A DNA stretch of 64,000 nt, taken from positions 4,278,001-4,342,000 of the forward strand of contig JAULSR010000002.1 in the NCBI GenBank assembly GCA_030512295.1. Reading direction: 5' to 3'. The notes below the pieces were generated by a model, which worked only from the letters and a program-made list of their open reading frames with translations, was not told where the DNA came from and did not search any database. A program made the translations under genes and the position numbers. The DNA is from Bombardia bombarda (Eukaryota; Ascomycota; Sordariomycetes; Sordariales; Lasiosphaeriaceae). Shown here one piece after another: positions 11,584 to 21,858 of the stretch (positions within the stretch are counted from its first letter, which is position 1; the number at the start of each line of letters is the position of its first letter).

Positions 11584-12531
11584 GCGAGGGGTGGGCAGGG
11601 CATGTGTTCTGGCTCATTTTATTTTTCATCGGTTCACCATGGGCGTTTATGGATATATTGGGCATCATTTATGGAGTTGGGCAGACGAGATCTGATTTTA
11701 TTTCTCATGGTGGACTCTTGCCGGATTTGGGTGGTTATCGATGGAAGGCGAGACATTCACATTTTGGACATCTCAGCTTTGATTTCCCTTGCTTTGGTTA
11801 AGCTATGAGGCGACAGAGTACGAGAGAGCGAGGCAAGAAGTCACGGGGCAGGTCTGATGGAGAGACATCCGACAGATTCTACTCTCTGTATATGTTACTG
11901 AGTCTATTGTCTATTGTACTTAATCCATGGGTTGACAGTTACCTTCATATTACTATCACTCTCGTGCCTATCTGGTTTTCGTACTGTGACCTACTAACAT
12001 CTGTCTAGATTATTAGTACGTGTACTTGTTACTAAAGTACGAAAATGCCGGGTCGTCAAATCGGAACCAACCTATTTGCGTACAGACGGGAGTGGTCGGC
12101 CGCACGGGGGCCGCGTGCGTGCTGCAGATCCGGGAAGGGACCAGCCGCGTAGCTTAGGTTCTTAAGCCAAGGTGGGTCGGCATACAATGGATGCTACGCT
12201 GCGTCAAGGCGGTGTTCGGGCTGGTGTGCACTGAGCTACCCAGTAAGTACCCGGTGATAGGTTTTACTGCGTTCACTGTAACCTCTGCAAGTAAGGTACT
12301 TGGGCGTCGCACTTCCGGAACTTGGCACGGGGGGTCTACACAACCGTAGACTAAGTGGAAGACTCTCTGGTTCTACCTAGTTATTATGGTACTTGTATCG
12401 TCTTTGAATAATTGATGATCTTCTTGCTCTCTTGCTAAGGTACTTGTATCATAATTCGACTACGGACTTTCCATGTTTCGACCAACAACACCCCACCACC
12501 GCTCTTCCTTCCTCCTTTCGCCTCGTTCTCA
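11584..12531. other. intergenic between convergent genes
   Basis: About 950 bp between convergent 3' ends. No gene, RNA or repeat family recognised; short frames only. Confidence 0.5.
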
Positions 12532-13854
12532 TCACCCAGACCCCTGATTTAGCTTTCCAGGATTTACCGGTCCCTTACTTGTGTCAAGCTCTGTGACGAT
12601 TGGTCCCTCATACTCAACCCTTTCCTCCTTCGCTGTGACAGAGTTATGAGAGCTACTAATATTGGCTTTCTTCAGCGCATAATAACTTAGGTCGCCAAAC
12701 CCCTTTCCTCCGAGGATCACGGGCATACGACCTTCCCCCGACCGCTTCCAGTCAACTGCCACCAAGTCACCATCTGATTGCTCTTGTGCCAACAACGTCC
12801 TGGCTGCCTGGACCTCTTGTTCCGCCCCCTTAACTATGCGCTCATAATTCTCCAGAGTGTGAGTTTTGTAGACTTCCAGGTCAATCCGCCGATCGGTCAT
12901 ATCGGCACGCGGATCAACCGACTTGAAGCTGTTCAGAAGATGTTGAAGAGCGATGTCATAGTGCTCCCAATTTTCTTGGTCTCCGGCGAGCAGCATCAGC
13001 ACGCCAGCAAGGAGTGACCTGTCGGTATAGATGCGGTCATGTCCCTCTTCTTCTGTGGTGAAGAAGGGAGAGTTCAAACGCGCCGAACCAAAGCCGCCCA
13101 TGACGATCTGTGGGAAAATGTTGTCAAACTGAGCCATGCGGGGGTCTTGGGCCTTCTCCTCGTCGGTTGGGTAGTGCAGAAAGAAATTGTCCTCGTGGCC
13201 GTTCAGATGAGCTATCCCTCTCGCGTGCAGCCAGCTGTACGCCTTGCCCACCTGGGCCACGAAGTGCCAGATGAAGGTCTCGGGAACAGCCTCTCCGGCC
13301 TTGACGTGCTTCTTGACGAAATCGCTGATCGTTCCGCCGTTGTAATATTTCAGGAACAAGGTGGCGTCCATCTGCGTCGCATCGCTGGGGTCAAAGTTGT
13401 GCACTTGGGCCGCGTGTGTCTCGGCAAATACGGCCATGTCAGTCGGGAGTCTGGTCCCGGCCCTTATTGCCAGCGGGTCGTTCAGCGTAGTTACGAGAAT
13501 GTCTGGACTGAGGGTGCCTGGATGGGTATCGTGACCCCAGTTGCCTTCGTCGCCTATGCCGGTGCTGGTTTCGACTCCGTCGGTTATTTTCTTGACGACG
13601 ACAAACTCGTGCGAGCCATCGCCATGGAGCTGGTCCACCGTGACAAAGAGCCCAGTTTTTGAATGGCTCAGCTGGTTGACGAGAACAAAGCCTTTGGGGC
13701 GCTGATTCAGCCACTGCGACGACGTGGTCTGAAGATTGGAACTCTCTACGTCTCTGTTCCAGTACGGTGTTTCCTTGTCAATTGAGGTCTCGATGTGCAT
13801 GGCGTCGTGCCCGTAACGCTCGTATCGCTCGTATCGCTCGTAGATGCTGTCCAT
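12532..13854 (-). CDS. protein-kinase-fold protein, probable pseudokinase
   Basis: Single-exon 440-aa frame with ATG at 13854. A kinase-like lysine stretch (VVVKKI, residues 85-90) and an alpha-C/hinge-like region precede the catalytic-loop equivalent at residues 216-223. This reads HLNGHEDN instead of HRDxKxxN, so the catalytic Asp position is altered. The activation-segment start reads GGFGSA (253-258) instead of DFG. Both catalytic aspartates therefore appear replaced, which points to a regulatory or scaffolding pseudokinase; distant kinase-like families are also possible. The N-terminus carries YERYERYERYG, encoded by a 9-nt tandem repeat. No membrane segment or signal peptide is seen. 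It is an intact frame in a region without close neighbours. Confidence 0.7.
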   Translation of the reverse strand: MDSIYERYERYERYGHDAMHIETSIDKETPYWNRDVESSNLQTTSSQWLNQRPKGFVLVNQLSHSKTGLFVTVDQLHGDGSHEFVVVKKITDGVETSTGIGDEGNWGHDTHPGTLSPDILVTTLNDPLAIRAGTRLPTDMAVFAETHAAQVHNFDPSDATQMDATLFLKYYNGGTISDFVKKHVKAGEAVPETFIWHFVAQVGKAYSWLHARGIAHLNGHEDNFFLHYPTDEEKAQDPRMAQFDNIFPQIVMGGFGSARLNSPFFTTEEEGHDRIYTDRSLLAGVLMLLAGDQENWEHYDIALQHLLNSFKSVDPRADMTDRRIDLEVYKTHTLENYERIVKGAEQEVQAARTLLAQEQSDGDLVAVDWKRSGEGRMPVILGGKGFGDLSYYALKKANISSSHNSVTAKEERVEYEGPIVTELDTSKGPVNPGKLNQGSG

Positions 13855-14445
13855 AGTGCAGGCTGGGGTTTGATGATGGTAAATATGATGGAATATTCAT
13901 ATATATAGTATGTCGTCGAATCTCAATCGGCTGATCTAAAAACAGGTGTCTCCTTGATGGCCCAGGTCCTGCTGAGTGGAGATTACAAGTCAATGGTAGT
14001 GCAATGTATATCAACGTCAACTTGACACTGTGATGTGTAGGTGCCTGAGGTGAGAAGCCTGCAAGACAATCCTCACGTTGCCGGCTCTTTGACAGTTATA
14101 ACAGACCCCACTGCTCTTTGTCTTAACACTCGAGAGGATCAAAGTTGCACCTATAACCTGGGAATTCTTTGACCATTGCTATGTTGCTTCAGTCCAAATA
14201 TAGTCTCGGGAAAATAGCGTTACTCTACAGACAAAGCCGTTTCATCCAACCCCATCCATGTCGCTGATAAAGTGTCGCTGATAAAGATGATCCGCTGCGT
14301 GCCAAAGAATGCAACACAATAACATCGGTTACCTGGTAATCATAATGTCATTAGCGTTGAAATTGTGCCCGACTAATACCCATTGGTGCAGTAATTAGAC
14401 TTAATCGGTATCATTCCTTTGGTTTGACTGGGCAAGGTACTGACC
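13855..14445. other. intergenic, no gene seen
   Basis: About 590 bp between the pseudokinase start and the 3' end of the next minus-strand gene. Nothing recognisable beyond a TATATATAG stretch near 13900. Confidence 0.4.
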
Positions 14446-14805
14446 TCATGGGAGCTGTGATCCAATATCTTTGAGATAATTTGCCATCTTCTTCCTATGG
14501 GCCGCCTTGCTGGCCTCCACATCGGTCGTCTGGTAAGAAAGAGCAGCAAGCGTGCTGCCCTCGTCTGTTGGCTCCCCATTGTACTTGTTGAGACGGTAGG
14601 TGGAAAGGCTTCTCTTGTCGGACGGCACATGTCTTGGTGGCTGTCTACTGTACAAATGGGATGGCTTTTCCGGGTAAGACCTACGAAGTAGAATCAGCGC
14701 CTAGACCTAGGTCTGTGTTGAACACCGAGACCTATTAAACGTACAGAACTGCGAACTGCGAAGTGCTTACCCGGAAAAGAGTGATACTCTATCGGAAGTT
14801 GCCAT
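14446..14805 (-). CDS. small hypothetical protein, 89 aa, two exons
   Basis: Exon 1 is 14805-14771 (35 nt) and exon 2 is 14680-14446, with a 90-bp intron (donor GTAAGC, acceptor GTAG). The spliced frame starts MATSDRVSLFSGSYPEKPSH and ends in a Lys-rich helix, KKMANYLKDIGSQLP. Codon and residue composition look coding, and the splice restores one uninterrupted frame, so I regard it as a real small gene. The family is not recognised; it is hydrophilic, without signal peptide or membrane segment. Oddity: a perfect 14-nt inverted repeat joins the exon 1/donor junction (14766-14779) to the start of exon 2 (14665-14678), so the donor site could be sequestered in a hairpin. Confidence 0.5.
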
Positions 14806-16990
14806 TTTGTAGGTCAGGGCAATGTCAACAATCTGGACTGAGGGGTTTTGAGGCGGTTCGTCGGCTTAACCAAAGTTTGATATCACATATGACCAAGCTT
14901 TAGATGATTCAAAAGAATTGATATTTGACCGTCTCCCAAATCACAAGCAAACAGGGAGTACCCTTTAATAGCATTTCTCGTCCGTCCGTCTCCAATTCCA
15001 GATTGGTACCAAAAAGCCCGCCTTTCAATAAAAACAGCCAAACTCATTTCGCCCTATGCGATCCTCGTGCAATGCGCCAACAAGCCGCCATGCCGTGCTG
15101 CACCCACACCAAGCTGTCGACTAAAGGAATCGGTCGGTGAATGTAGTCCTGTCCTGCACTGATGGCGAAATATTCGAGAGCGTCGGAACCGTTTTGAAAC
15201 TGTGGAGATCGGTACCAAAGCATGACCGTGCCGAAGAAGAAATAGAAACGGTCAATGTCCAGATAGGTTTGTAGGAGGCATGGGATTGGCGAATGTGTGC
15301 CAGGTACCTACCTATGTACATTAGCTTACTGCATGGTCGAATGTCAAGAGAGAGCCCTTTTCAGAGAGGAGGGGGTGCATACCTTCCCTACCCCAGTTAT
15401 TCTTCAAGTGTAGGTCTAACACATTAGATACTATCTGAGATGCCTTCAGTTGCATGTACAATGCAGCCTTTGTCTAAAAGTTGGCGTGGTTCATTGGACA
15501 AGGGGCCTACATGTAATTAGTCAAACCTTGAACATACCACCTCAAAACATCAAGAAGACGGATTTCAGCGCTGGGAACTTGCTATAGTACATAACAGTAA
15601 AAGCTCTATTCACTGAATGATTTTTTTTTTTTTTGTTTAAAGAAAAATCCGTCTTTGTGTCGTCGATTTGTGCAGTTTTGACCGGGAGAGGGGTGCCCAC
15701 GCCCACAATTAAACGAGGGCTGTATTGTAAAGACGGATAATATCGGAATGAAAAAGCTTGAGCTAAGGAAAAGTGCATTGACTTTGTCGAGTGGGGGCGA
15801 TTTCAAGAAAAACCGGCAGACAGCTTTGCTTCTTTGAATGCCCGTTTAGGACTCGAAAACGGCGGGTATGCGAGTTGAAAGGTGAAACGGCTCACACGTC
15901 TGACAAACGGGGGGAAACGGGAGATGCACTGTCCTGATAGACATGTTTGGCTGGACAGAGACTCTATACAGCCCAGCGTGGTTGCACAGAGACTACCTTA
16001 CACTTTTTGCAGGTAGACTGCATAATTCTAAGTTGCCTTCAGCTGCCTTGGGTTGCCTTCAGCTGCCTTGGGTTGCCTTGATCGCCTTTTGTTGCCTTGT
16101 CGGGCTGTTGGGCGCCATGGGCCGCCAAAGCAAAAGCGCACTGGGCGAACCATGATGGAAACTAATTGGGGAGGAGACGGGGTATTGCACGGACCTGACT
16201 GTGCATTGCACAAAAAAAGAACAAGACTCGATGCAATGCATAACTCCAATAACATGCTGAGTCACGTGAGCATTATCACGCCTCATCGTTCCATTTGAAC
16301 TTGAGTACTGGAGATCGACGATGAGGATTGATGACTGGGGCAGGTAGGTATAGAATGGAACATAGCAATAACTGACCTAGCGCTAGATGACGGATATTGC
16401 ATGGGGAAATGCTAGAGGCACGTCCAACGTCAGGGTAAGATGATGAGTCTGAACAGAATTAATCTCATTGTGAGAATGTTCGGTCTGGTGATGGAAGAGA
16501 TTAAGGAGCGTCAGAGAAGGGAAACAGTTAAGCAGAGATTATGGTAAACTTGCAGAGAATGGGCAGCCTCTTATACGTGAATATATGAAGAGAGCCGCAG
16601 AGCCTCAGAGCCGCAGAGCCGCAAACCCGAGCTTCTCAACGTATTGCATGAGGCTCTTGTTGTCCTGGGGAGTGCAGAATTCCATTTGCCGCATTGAAGT
16701 TCAGGGTTCAGGGAGGATTGGGCTGCCCCCGCAGTTGTGTGGGTCACGTCCCAAGTTCCAGTCTCGCCTTCTTGCTCTTCGAGGCCGTAGTTACAGTGTC
16801 AGAAACGTGTATGATAAACACGTGCGTTTGCAATTGTACACTGCACTGCTCTGTAACCGAAATGTTCTCCTCGTGTCAAGGGGGATGGTCGGAACTTTTG
16901 GGGGATGAAATGGAGACTCCAGAGCCAGTAACGGGATGTTGCGGGAACATAGGATGAGATTCCTGTTGCTAAAAATAACTGAAAATGCAA
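14806..16990. other. 2.2-kb gene-poor region with simple repeats
   Basis: No supportable gene. A 20-bp unit is repeated perfectly at 16033-16052 and 16053-16072. A poly-T run lies at 15620-15634, and GCAGAGCC-type repeats near 16590-16622. Confidence 0.5.
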
Positions 16991-17082
16991 GCCTGTTTAG
17001 CATAGTGGCTAATGCGTTGCACTTGTATCAACCCATTATCGACGATATGCAAAGATCACTGGTTCGATTCCAGTAACAGGCA
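16991..17082 (+). tRNA. tRNA-Thr (anticodon UGU) with 19-nt intron
   Basis: Acceptor stem GCCTGTT pairs with AACAGGC. D arm GCAT...ATGC, anticodon stem TTGCA/TGCAA, T arm ACTGG-TTCGATT-CCAGT. Loop CTTGTA gives anticodon TGT at 17024-17026, reading ACA. The intron is at 17028-17046, directly 3' of position 37, the canonical place. The discriminator base is A, and a short T run (TTTT) after it serves as Pol III terminator. Confidence 0.93.
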
Positions 17083-17282
17083 TTTTCGATTGCTATTTTA
17101 CTTTTGCCCTTTTACTTTTGCCCATTCACCTCAGGTGAGTACCCCACTTTTTTTTTTATGTGCATCCAATACTACCTACCTACAGCACGAGTTTGCCTGT
17201 CGCCAGCGTTCCCGACCTGCTAAGTATCCGTACTTACCACTTGGGCAACACTCAACGCAAATAATCTCTTTCTTGCACCCTC

Positions 17283-17620
17283 ATGGCTTCCTCGACGGGC
17301 CCCGATTCCATTGACAGACAAAAACCACACTGTCGCCGCAGTGGCGCGGTCATCCTCTGCGCAGAGACGGTGGTGTTGGGCACAGCCGCTGCGAATGGGG
17401 TCTTGGCTGCCGACATCGTCACCATGGCCGCCGTGGTTAGACGTGCAAGCACGGGCATCACCATCATCAACCCCTGCGGTCGATGCAGGCAGATGATGCT
17501 GGACGAGGGCGGCAAAGAGAGGGCGGTTGCGACACGACACGAGAACTGCTGCCATTTGCATACGTCTGGCCCGATGGAAACATGGAAACACTGGCCAGCT
17601 CGACTCAGTCGGGTAGTGCT
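17283..17620 (+). pseudogene. blasticidin-S/cytidine deaminase-like pseudogene
   Basis: Pieces of a small zinc deaminase occur in three different frames. Frame 1 has IPLTDKNHTVAAVAR near 17305-17350. Frame 2 has the catalytic CAETVVLGTAAANG followed by the second zinc motif NPCGRCRQMMLDE (17360-17515). Frame 3 has RELLPFAYVWPDGN (17538-17582). The order matches fungal blasticidin-S deaminase-type proteins (about 130 aa), but the segment between VAR and CAE, normally about 15-20 residues with the substrate-contact strand, is missing. A second frame change follows the PCGRC block. Both Zn-ligand motifs survive, but no full protein can be made. Two breaks make sequencing error alone unlikely. 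Confidence 0.72.
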
Positions 17621-18118
17621 GCTATTCATTGCCGTCCCGCCCCCTGTTCTCCGCATCAGCTTCTGATGTCCAGTCAGCACTGTAGGATCCGAGGCTGCTA
17701 CAGTGACATTGTCTAGGCGGGGACGCTAATACTCCAGGCAGGCACTGTTGCTACGCTGGACGGGAGATGTGGACCTGAGTTTAAGGCTTGGGTGCGAGTG
17801 CGAGTGCGAGGGCGAGGGAATGCGAGTGGCTGCTTATGAACGATTTGTGAGGAAGAGTTCCACTGGGTAATTGGACATCAACCGGATGATGTGATGGGTC
17901 CCATCACAAAAGTATGTTTTTGTCCTAATCCTCCAATAGCGACAAGCGCTTACAAGCATCCAAAACCCTCCATCCTTTGAGTCTTGACTGGAACCAGTCA
18001 CAACGAGATGAGTCTGATGCCGGAAATGTGATATAAATACCAGTGTATTGCTCACCTCTCGGAGACATATCAAGAATCCGCCCCGCCATTATTGTCGTAC
18101 ACGTCCTCAACTTCCGAG
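17621..18118. other. intergenic, promoter of the amidohydrolase gene
   Basis: About 500 bp with a purine-rich GCGAG repeat at 17790-17815 and a TATA box at 18032. Confidence 0.5.
18032..18038 (+). promoter_or_regulatory. TATA box of the amidohydrolase gene
   Basis: TATAAAT, about 85 bp upstream of the ATG at 18119. Confidence 0.5.
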
Positions 18119-19891
18119 ATGGCTTCTTTTCGGTCTCCAGTGTCCGTCAGATTCTTGATTTTCTGTCTTGTATCTCTCATCATTCAGACATGTACCAGCC
18201 CCACGCTGGCGGCGAGTGCTACTGAAAACACCCCTGGGGATACCAACGGCACTGTATACAGCAGCGACTTGCTGGGCGGTAGCGGAATTCAGAACTCATA
18301 CAGCGAGGGCACACTGCGTGGCTCTATTATTCTCTTCAATGGCCAAATCCACACCATGGATGGAAGTAACAAGGTTGTCAGCGTGATCAGCATCAAGGAC
18401 GGCAAGATTGTCTACGTGGGAGACAGCCGGACAGACGCACTTCGCCAGGGCTCTCTCAGTCCATCGCCACGCTTGGTTGACCTGAAAGGACGCACAGTCG
18501 TGCCGGGGCTCATCGACTGTCACAACCACATTGTGCTGTTCGGCAACCGCCCCGGATACCATACGCCACTTGAGAACGCGTACAGCATCGCCGACGTGCA
18601 GGCCACGTATCGAAATCGGGCATCTGGTGTGCCCACAAGTTCCTTCGTCACCACCATCGGCGGGTTTCACCCCAACCAGTTCCGCGAAGGGAGACTCCCT
18701 ACGCTGGCCGAACTCGACGCGGTGACCCCAAACCACCCAGTCTTCATCAGCTACAGCTTTGCCGGCCCGAGCGTGACCAACACCCTCGGCAAGGCCTTAT
18801 TATCGTCTCTGCCCGGTGACATGAGCGTGGCCATAGCAGCTGACGGAGCTATCGCCTCGGGCCTCGAGAACGGCAAGGCCCTCCTCGCCCTCCGCCAACG
18901 AGCCAGCTTCAACGACCGCAAGCGCAGCGTGCTCACCGCCATGGCATACGCCGTCTCGATGGGCGTCACGACACACCTCGACCAGGGCGCCTTCCCCGCC
19001 TCCAACACCCCCAGCGACGGCGCCGGCAACGAAGACCTCTCCACCATGCACCTGCCCTTCCTCTCTGTCTACGACGACCTCCAGGGAATCATCCGCCTGC
19101 GCATCAACTTTCTCTCCATGGACACAGACACAGCCGTCCCGGCCGTGACACAGCGCCTCTTCAACACGTTCAAGTTCTTCGGCAACGACATGGTCCGCAC
19201 CGGCGCCATCGGCGAGTTCGCCGTGGCCGACTACACCGGCGGACCCGTGTTCGAGGCGGCGGCGAAACGCATCGCCAAGGCGGGCTGGCGTCTCGAGGTG
19301 CACTCACTGACAGCCACCGACTTCAAGACGCAGATCGAAGCGTTTGAGGCCGTCCATAGCGAGACGCCCATCGACAAGCTGCAGTGGGTCGTCGCCCACG
19401 TCCCGCAGATCACCGAGGAATACCTCACGCGCCTGAAGCGTCTCGGCGGCGGCGTCAACCTCTCGAGCTGGATGTACCTTGCGGGGACGGGGAACGCGTC
19501 CAGCCCGGCTGGGCCGCCCTTTCGGCGCATCCTTGACAACGGTATCCCCGCTGGCTTTGGTGCTGACGGGGTCAACATTGCGCCCCTGAACCCCTGGGTG
19601 CACATCTACTACGCCACGACTGGAAAGAACGCGCGTGGGGAGCTGATCAACCCTGGGCAGCAGATCACGAGGCAGGAGGCTTTGTATCTGTACACGAGGG
19701 CTAACAATTGGTTCCTGGGCGGGCCTGATCTGGGCCAGCTCGGCGTTCTCGAGGCGGGCAGACTTGGCGATTTGGTCGTGCTGAGCGATGACTATTTTAG
19801 TGTGTCTGATGATGATCTCAAGAAGCTGCGCAGTGTGCTGACGGTTGTCGGCGGAGTTGTCGTTCAGGACAGTGGTGATCTTCGCAGATGA
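18119..19891 (+). CDS. secreted YtcJ-type amidohydrolase
   Basis: Intronless, 590 aa from the ATG at 18119, chosen because it starts a clear signal peptide (hydrophobic core FLIFCLVSLIIQT, then small residues). An upstream in-frame ATG-less extension adds only nine residues. The metal-binding HxH is CHNHI, with H135 and H137, after GRTVVPGLID. Later blocks include EVHSLTATD (His), VAHVPQI (His) and GFGADG (Asp), the usual metal ligands of the amidohydrolase superfamily. The C-terminal GRLGDLVVLSDDYF beta-domain strand is characteristic of the YtcJ/exoenzyme-regulatory subgroup. It would hydrolyse amide or imine bonds; the substrate is unknown. Length is normal for the family (about 550-600). 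Confidence 0.88.
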   Translation: MASFRSPVSVRFLIFCLVSLIIQTCTSPTLAASATENTPGDTNGTVYSSDLLGGSGIQNSYSEGTLRGSIILFNGQIHTMDGSNKVVSVISIKDGKIVYVGDSRTDALRQGSLSPSPRLVDLKGRTVVPGLIDCHNHIVLFGNRPGYHTPLENAYSIADVQATYRNRASGVPTSSFVTTIGGFHPNQFREGRLPTLAELDAVTPNHPVFISYSFAGPSVTNTLGKALLSSLPGDMSVAIAADGAIASGLENGKALLALRQRASFNDRKRSVLTAMAYAVSMGVTTHLDQGAFPASNTPSDGAGNEDLSTMHLPFLSVYDDLQGIIRLRINFLSMDTDTAVPAVTQRLFNTFKFFGNDMVRTGAIGEFAVADYTGGPVFEAAAKRIAKAGWRLEVHSLTATDFKTQIEAFEAVHSETPIDKLQWVVAHVPQITEEYLTRLKRLGGGVNLSSWMYLAGTGNASSPAGPPFRRILDNGIPAGFGADGVNIAPLNPWVHIYYATTGKNARGELINPGQQITRQEALYLYTRANNWFLGGPDLGQLGVLEAGRLGDLVVLSDDYFSVSDDDLKKLRSVLTVVGGVVVQDSGDLRR

Positions 19892-20235
19892 AAAGGGGTA
19901 GTTAAATACTAAATATTAGAAAATCCAACAGAACGACCTTATCGTCCTTTGAACTTGACTCCCTCTGCTTTAATCAATCATGTGCCGAAATATGCGTCAT
20001 GATCGAAATCCAATCCGCTATCTCCCTGTTCACTGCTTACCTGTTCACTGCTTACCTGTTCACTGCTTACCCTCAACCACTCTTCACTTATATGAATCGA
20101 CATCCTTAATTAAGTTCGTCACGTACAATAACAAATCTCTCATAACCCTATATACCAACCGGAGGTACATTGAAGCATTGTCCTCGAAATCAAACAAATG
20201 CAGCAGGACACTTACCCATCCAGAAACCATGAACA
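19892..20235. other. intergenic with a short tandem repeat
   Basis: A 14-bp unit (tgttcactgcttacc) occurs three times at about 20027-20070, between the convergent amidohydrolase and WW-domain genes. Confidence 0.5.
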
Positions 20236-21223
20236 TCAGAACAGCATACTACTCAACAACATGCCTCCAAACAGCGGCGCGGCCATCAGGGGCAGCCCGC
20301 CAAGACCTCCAAGCCCGCCCCCATACATCCCATTCCGTGGCATGGCTGGCCTCTGGTACTCGGCACACGGGCGATCCCACCTCCCCCCCCCCCCCCCCCC
20401 CCCCCCCATACATGTCATACTCGCCACAATCATAGCCGCCATAGCCATAGCCATACATGTCGCCCTCGGGGCGGACATATCTGCCCAGGGGGCCGGGCCA
20501 CTGTCCGGGCTCGTAAAAGACCTCGACCATATACGGGCTCAGCCTCTTGACGTCGACCACACCAGGGAAGGTATGGCGCGGCGGCTCGAGGAACATCTTG
20601 ACACCATTATCATCCTCGCCCAGGAGCTGGGGCCTGCCCGTGTCCATTGCGCCGCGCATCCCCCTCCGCAGGATCTGGTGCTCCCTGTACAGCTCCTGCT
20701 CTTCCTTCTCGCGCCGGGCGCGTGCCGCCACGCGCTGCTCGTGCGTCATGCCCGTGATCTTGTCCTTGAGCTTCCGCCCCACCGTCCTGCGATCACCGCC
20801 ACCACCGCCTTGCTGGTGCGCACCCGCGATGCCCTCGTCCGGATGAGGCAGATGATCGAGGAGGTTGCTGTCCTCGTCGGTCGACTCACCAGCAATCTGC
20901 TCCGTGTGCAGGCGGGCTGCGGCCGTGTCGTGCAGGCCGGTGTTTGGAGAGCAGATGCGGTCGCGCTCAGGGGCGGAGAGGGTGCGCAGATACGGCTCGT
21001 CGTCGTAGGGGTGCGACCAGATGGAGCGGCTGGGGTTGGCGCTCGTGTCGACGAAGAATTGGTGTTTGGTCTTGCGGTCGAAGGCGCGCACCCAGCCGGC
21101 GGGCAGAGGACGCAGCAGCTCGTCTTCCATGCTGCGCCGCGCGTGGAGGGGGATGACAGCGCTGGGCTGGCCGGATCCAGTGGCCTGCTCATAGGAGGGG
21201 GGTGGTTCGACCAGTGCAGCCAT
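20236..21223 (-). CDS. WW-domain protein with homopolymer-dependent C-terminus
   Basis: Starts at 21223 (MAALVEPPPSYEQATGSG; note the PPPSY motif). A WW domain lies at about residues 38-72: LPAGWVRAFD, then HQFFVDTSANPSRSIWSHP, with both signature Trp residues. A charged helix with RVAARARREKEEQELYR follows, then a Gly/Tyr-rich tail. WW domains bind proline-rich peptides; the partners are unknown. A run of 25 G on the coding strand (20383-20407) interrupts the tail. With 25 G the frame ends at 20249 as a charged tail. With 24 or 27 G it ends at 20236 with a Gly/Leu/Met-rich tail (GGLGGLPLMAAPLFGGMLL), which looks more like the usual ends of such proteins. The tract length is either an assembly uncertainty or genuinely variable. 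Confidence 0.8.
20383..20407. repeat. 25-nt poly-C (poly-G on coding strand) tract inside a CDS
   Basis: Uninterrupted run of 25 C on the plus strand within the WW-domain gene. Its length modulo 3 sets which of two C-termini is made. Confidence 0.95.
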
Positions 21224-21858
21224 GATTTCTGTCTTGATAGTACAATAAATTCCTCTTGTTGTTCAGTAGAGAGCAAGAGCGCAAACGAATGTAGAATGTA
21301 GAATTAGTGCACTGCACATGGTGCCCTGGCTTGGGAACAAAGAACCGCACTGATGATGCTCTTGCGCGTCATTCTATTCTTGCCAACCCTGTGTTGTACA
21401 TGTACTTGTCGGATATCTTCTCCGAAAGTTTAAGGTACCTTGGGTAAGTGGGTGCCCGATCCCTCGTTAGGTATTCTCATTCTCCTTGTGAGATGGATGC
21501 ATTCAATCAGCATCTTCGCCCGGTGTGTTAGGCAGACCTCGAGGCAAAATTTGATGTCACAGGAAGGCTTAGGATTGATAGGCTACCGGCGGTTCATTGG
21601 CGATTTCGGATGCATTCTTGGCTTCCATCGCTGGCTGTTGCCCGGCTTGGGAGGCGGCTTCCCCCCTCTACCAGAGCCGGGCACTCCTCCCTTGGGCCAC
21701 ACAAGCATCAGCTGAGGTCGAGGTAGGCTAGGCTACGTGTATATAAAGCTCCAAAACTCAAGGTATCTGTAACATTGCTGCCCGCCTATACCTGACTATA
21801 CCTCCAACTAATTACTTCATCACTTCAACCTAACCACAGCTGTCTCCAACAAGCAACC
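21224..21858. other. divergent intergenic region
   Basis: About 630 bp between the divergent WW-domain and zinc-ribbon-like genes. TATAAA is at 21742-21747, roughly 115 bp before the ATG at 21859. No other gene. Confidence 0.5.

Noticed and set aside
16033..16072. CRISPR-like or satellite array
   Set aside because: Only two tandem 20-bp copies, no spacers, and CRISPR is not expected in fungi.
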